Assembly: GCA_943912255.1 (NCBI GenBank)
Contig: CALTTP010000015.1
Span: 1-14,710 of the forward strand
Direction: 5' to 3'
DNA length: 14,710 bases
DNA from: an uncultured Peptoniphilaceae bacterium
GTDB taxonomy: Bacteria; Bacillota; Clostridia; Tissierellales; Peptoniphilaceae
A model generated the notes under the pieces. It was not told the DNA's origin. It ran no database searches and saw nothing but the letters and a program-made list of their open reading frames with translations. This document shows positions 13,875-14,710 of this stretch, in pieces (the stretch's first letter is position 1; each line of letters begins with the position of its first letter). The position numbers and the translations under genes are program-made.

Positions 13875-14070
13875 TACATATTATATATATGTTACCTAAA
13901 GTGAAGGTGACAGGCTACGCCTTTACAATATAAGAAGTGAGAAGTAGGAAATGAGAAGTGAGAAATATACTTTGTAAAACCTCATTATATAAAAAGGCTC
14001 ATTTCGACTTAGATTCTTCAAAGAAAAAGAATAAGCCGTAGTGATTAGCCATACATATTATATATATGTT
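13871..14070 (+). repeat. Insert after tRNA-Asp bracketed by 23-bp direct repeats
   Basis: Identical 23-nt repeats at 13871-13893 and 14048-14070 both begin GCCATACATATTATATAT; in the left copy GCCA is the end of tRNA-Asp. The 154 nt between them hold a hairpin (GTGAAGG 13901-13907 with CCTTTAC 13920-13926), a purine-rich tract (about 13932-13966, AGAAGTGAGAAGTAGG-like), and a second hairpin (ATTCTT 14013-14018 with AAGAAT 14027-14032, extended by CTT/AAG). No ORF. The unit length of 177 nt is close to that of the two tRNA-linked repeats, but the core sequence is absent. Confidence 0.7.
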
Positions 14071-14088
14071 TTACAATACCATTACTTT

Positions 14089-14164
<76 letters not shown>

Positions 14165-14177
14165 CAAAAATATATAT

Positions 14178-14263
14178 GGAGGAGTTCCCGAGTTGGCTAA
14201 AGGGGACGGACTGTAAATCCGTTAGCTGTGCTTTCAGTGGTTCGAATCCGCTCTCCTCCACCA
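14178..14263 (+). tRNA. tRNA-Tyr (GUA anticodon)
   Basis: 86 nt with the long variable arm of class II tRNAs. Acceptor GGAGGAG pairs with CTCCTCC; anticodon loop CTGTAAA (anticodon GTA); T-arm GGTTCGAATCC; CCA encoded. Confidence 0.97.
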
Positions 14264-14283
14264 ATATTTTTATAAAAAAAACC

Positions 14284-14312
14284 TTGACATGGACATTCGA
14301 TATTGATAAAAT
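14284..14312 (+). promoter_or_regulatory. Internal promoter before tRNA-Gly
   Basis: TTGACA (14284-14289), 17-nt spacer, TAAAAT (14307-14312). It would start transcription near 14319, just before tRNA-Gly, so Gly-Arg-Gln can be expressed independently of the upstream promoters. Confidence 0.8.
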
Positions 14313-14329
14313 ATAAAAGTTAAATCTGT

Positions 14330-14403
14330 GCGGGTGTAGCTCAGTGGTAGAGCCCCAGCCTTCCAAGCTGGTTGCGAGGGTTCGATTCCCTTCACCCGCT
14401 CCA
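14330..14403 (+). tRNA. tRNA-Gly (UCC anticodon)
   Basis: 74 nt. Acceptor GCGGGTG pairs with CACCCGC; anticodon arm CCAGC-CTTCCAA-GCTGG (anticodon TCC); T-arm GGGTTCGATTCCC; CCA encoded. Confidence 0.97.
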
Positions 14404-14408
14404 TATAT

Positions 14409-14485
14409 GCACCTATAGCTCAGTTGGATAGAGCAACGGACTTCTAATCCGTGTGTCAGAGGTTCGACTCCTCTTAGGTGCGCCA
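14409..14485 (+). tRNA. tRNA-Arg (UCU anticodon)
   Basis: 77 nt. Acceptor GCACCTA pairs with TAGGTGC; anticodon arm ACGGA-CTTCTAA-TCCGT (anticodon TCT); T-arm AGGTTCGACTCCT; CCA encoded. Confidence 0.97.
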
Positions 14486-14488
14486 TAA

Positions 14489-14565
14489 TGGGGTGTCGCC
14501 AAGTCGGTAAGGCACTAGACTTTGACTCTAGCATTCCACAGGTTCGAGTCCTGTCACCCCAGCCA
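14489..14565 (+). tRNA. tRNA-Gln (UUG anticodon)
   Basis: 77 nt. Acceptor TGGGGTG pairs with CACCCCA; anticodon arm CTAGA-CTTTGAC-TCTAG (anticodon TTG); T-arm AGGTTCGAGTCCT; CCA encoded. Last tRNA in the window; no terminator is seen directly after it, so the array may continue. Confidence 0.97.
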
Positions 14566-14710
14566 TTATTTTCTTGATAGATATATTTTTGATGAAATGA
14601 TAGATAGTGTTAATGAGTTATTTTAGTCTCACATTTCATCTCACACCTCTCAATTCATAAGTAAGTGGCCAATTTCCCACAGGAAATTGCGGCAATGACT
14701 TAGACTTCGC
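14566..14710. other. Right-edge non-coding region with hairpin
   Basis: No gene. Positions 14670-14677 (CAATTTCC) pair perfectly with 14682-14689 (GGAAATTG), loop CACA. It is preceded by a pyrimidine-rich run (about 14625-14653, CTCACATTTCATCTCACACC) that is the reverse-strand counterpart of the purine tract at 13932-13966. There is no T run after the hairpin, so it is not a clear terminator. Confidence 0.45.

Noticed and set aside
13572..14070. CRISPR array
   Set aside because: Only two copies of each repeat, long and imperfect, with no regular short spacers and no cas genes.

Overview
The window comes from a low-GC Gram-positive bacterium. It has AT-rich intergenic DNA, strong AGGAGG-type ribosome binding sites, intrinsic terminators, a CIRCE-controlled groESL operon, and tRNA genes with encoded CCA ends. 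The gene content (pcrA-ligA pair, YtrA-type GntR regulator with a DUF5808 membrane protein, uppP, adenine deaminase) fits an anaerobic Clostridia/Tissierellia-like Firmicute. Peptoniphilaceae-type organisms are a plausible guess, but the sequence alone does not settle this.

Layout. Positions 1-2504 lie on the minus strand: a DUF5808-type membrane protein overlapped by its GntR/YtrA-family repressor, and a separate DUF4230 protein with its own promoter. Positions 2640-7884 lie on the plus strand: uppP (cell wall lipid carrier recycling), then a pcrA-ligA operon (DNA repair) whose leader carries a terminator-like hairpin. A hemolysin III/PAQR membrane protein (minus strand) follows. Next is groES-groEL with CIRCE, a lone tRNA-Trp transcription unit, and adenine deaminase. 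From about 12940 to the end is a tRNA region: two tandem consensus promoters, a structured leader, then tRNA-Glu, Val, Asp, Thr, Tyr, Gly, Arg and Gln, with a further promoter before Gly.

The ordinary genes form familiar units: regulator plus membrane target, helicase plus ligase, co-chaperonin plus chaperonin. The unusual part is inside the tRNA array. Two copies of a roughly 160-nt structured repeat (93-nt core, 9 mismatches between copies) sit directly upstream of tRNA-Glu and tRNA-Asp. Each copy is preceded by a 13-15 nt duplicate of the 5' end of the particular tRNA it precedes. The copies share hairpins, including one compensatory base-pair change and a third hairpin whose sequence differs but whose fold is kept. 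A third insert of similar size after tRNA-Asp is bracketed by 23-bp direct repeats that begin with the tRNA's GCCA end. This looks like a small tRNA-targeted repeat family, or possibly a tRNA-processing element. I do not recognise it as a named family.
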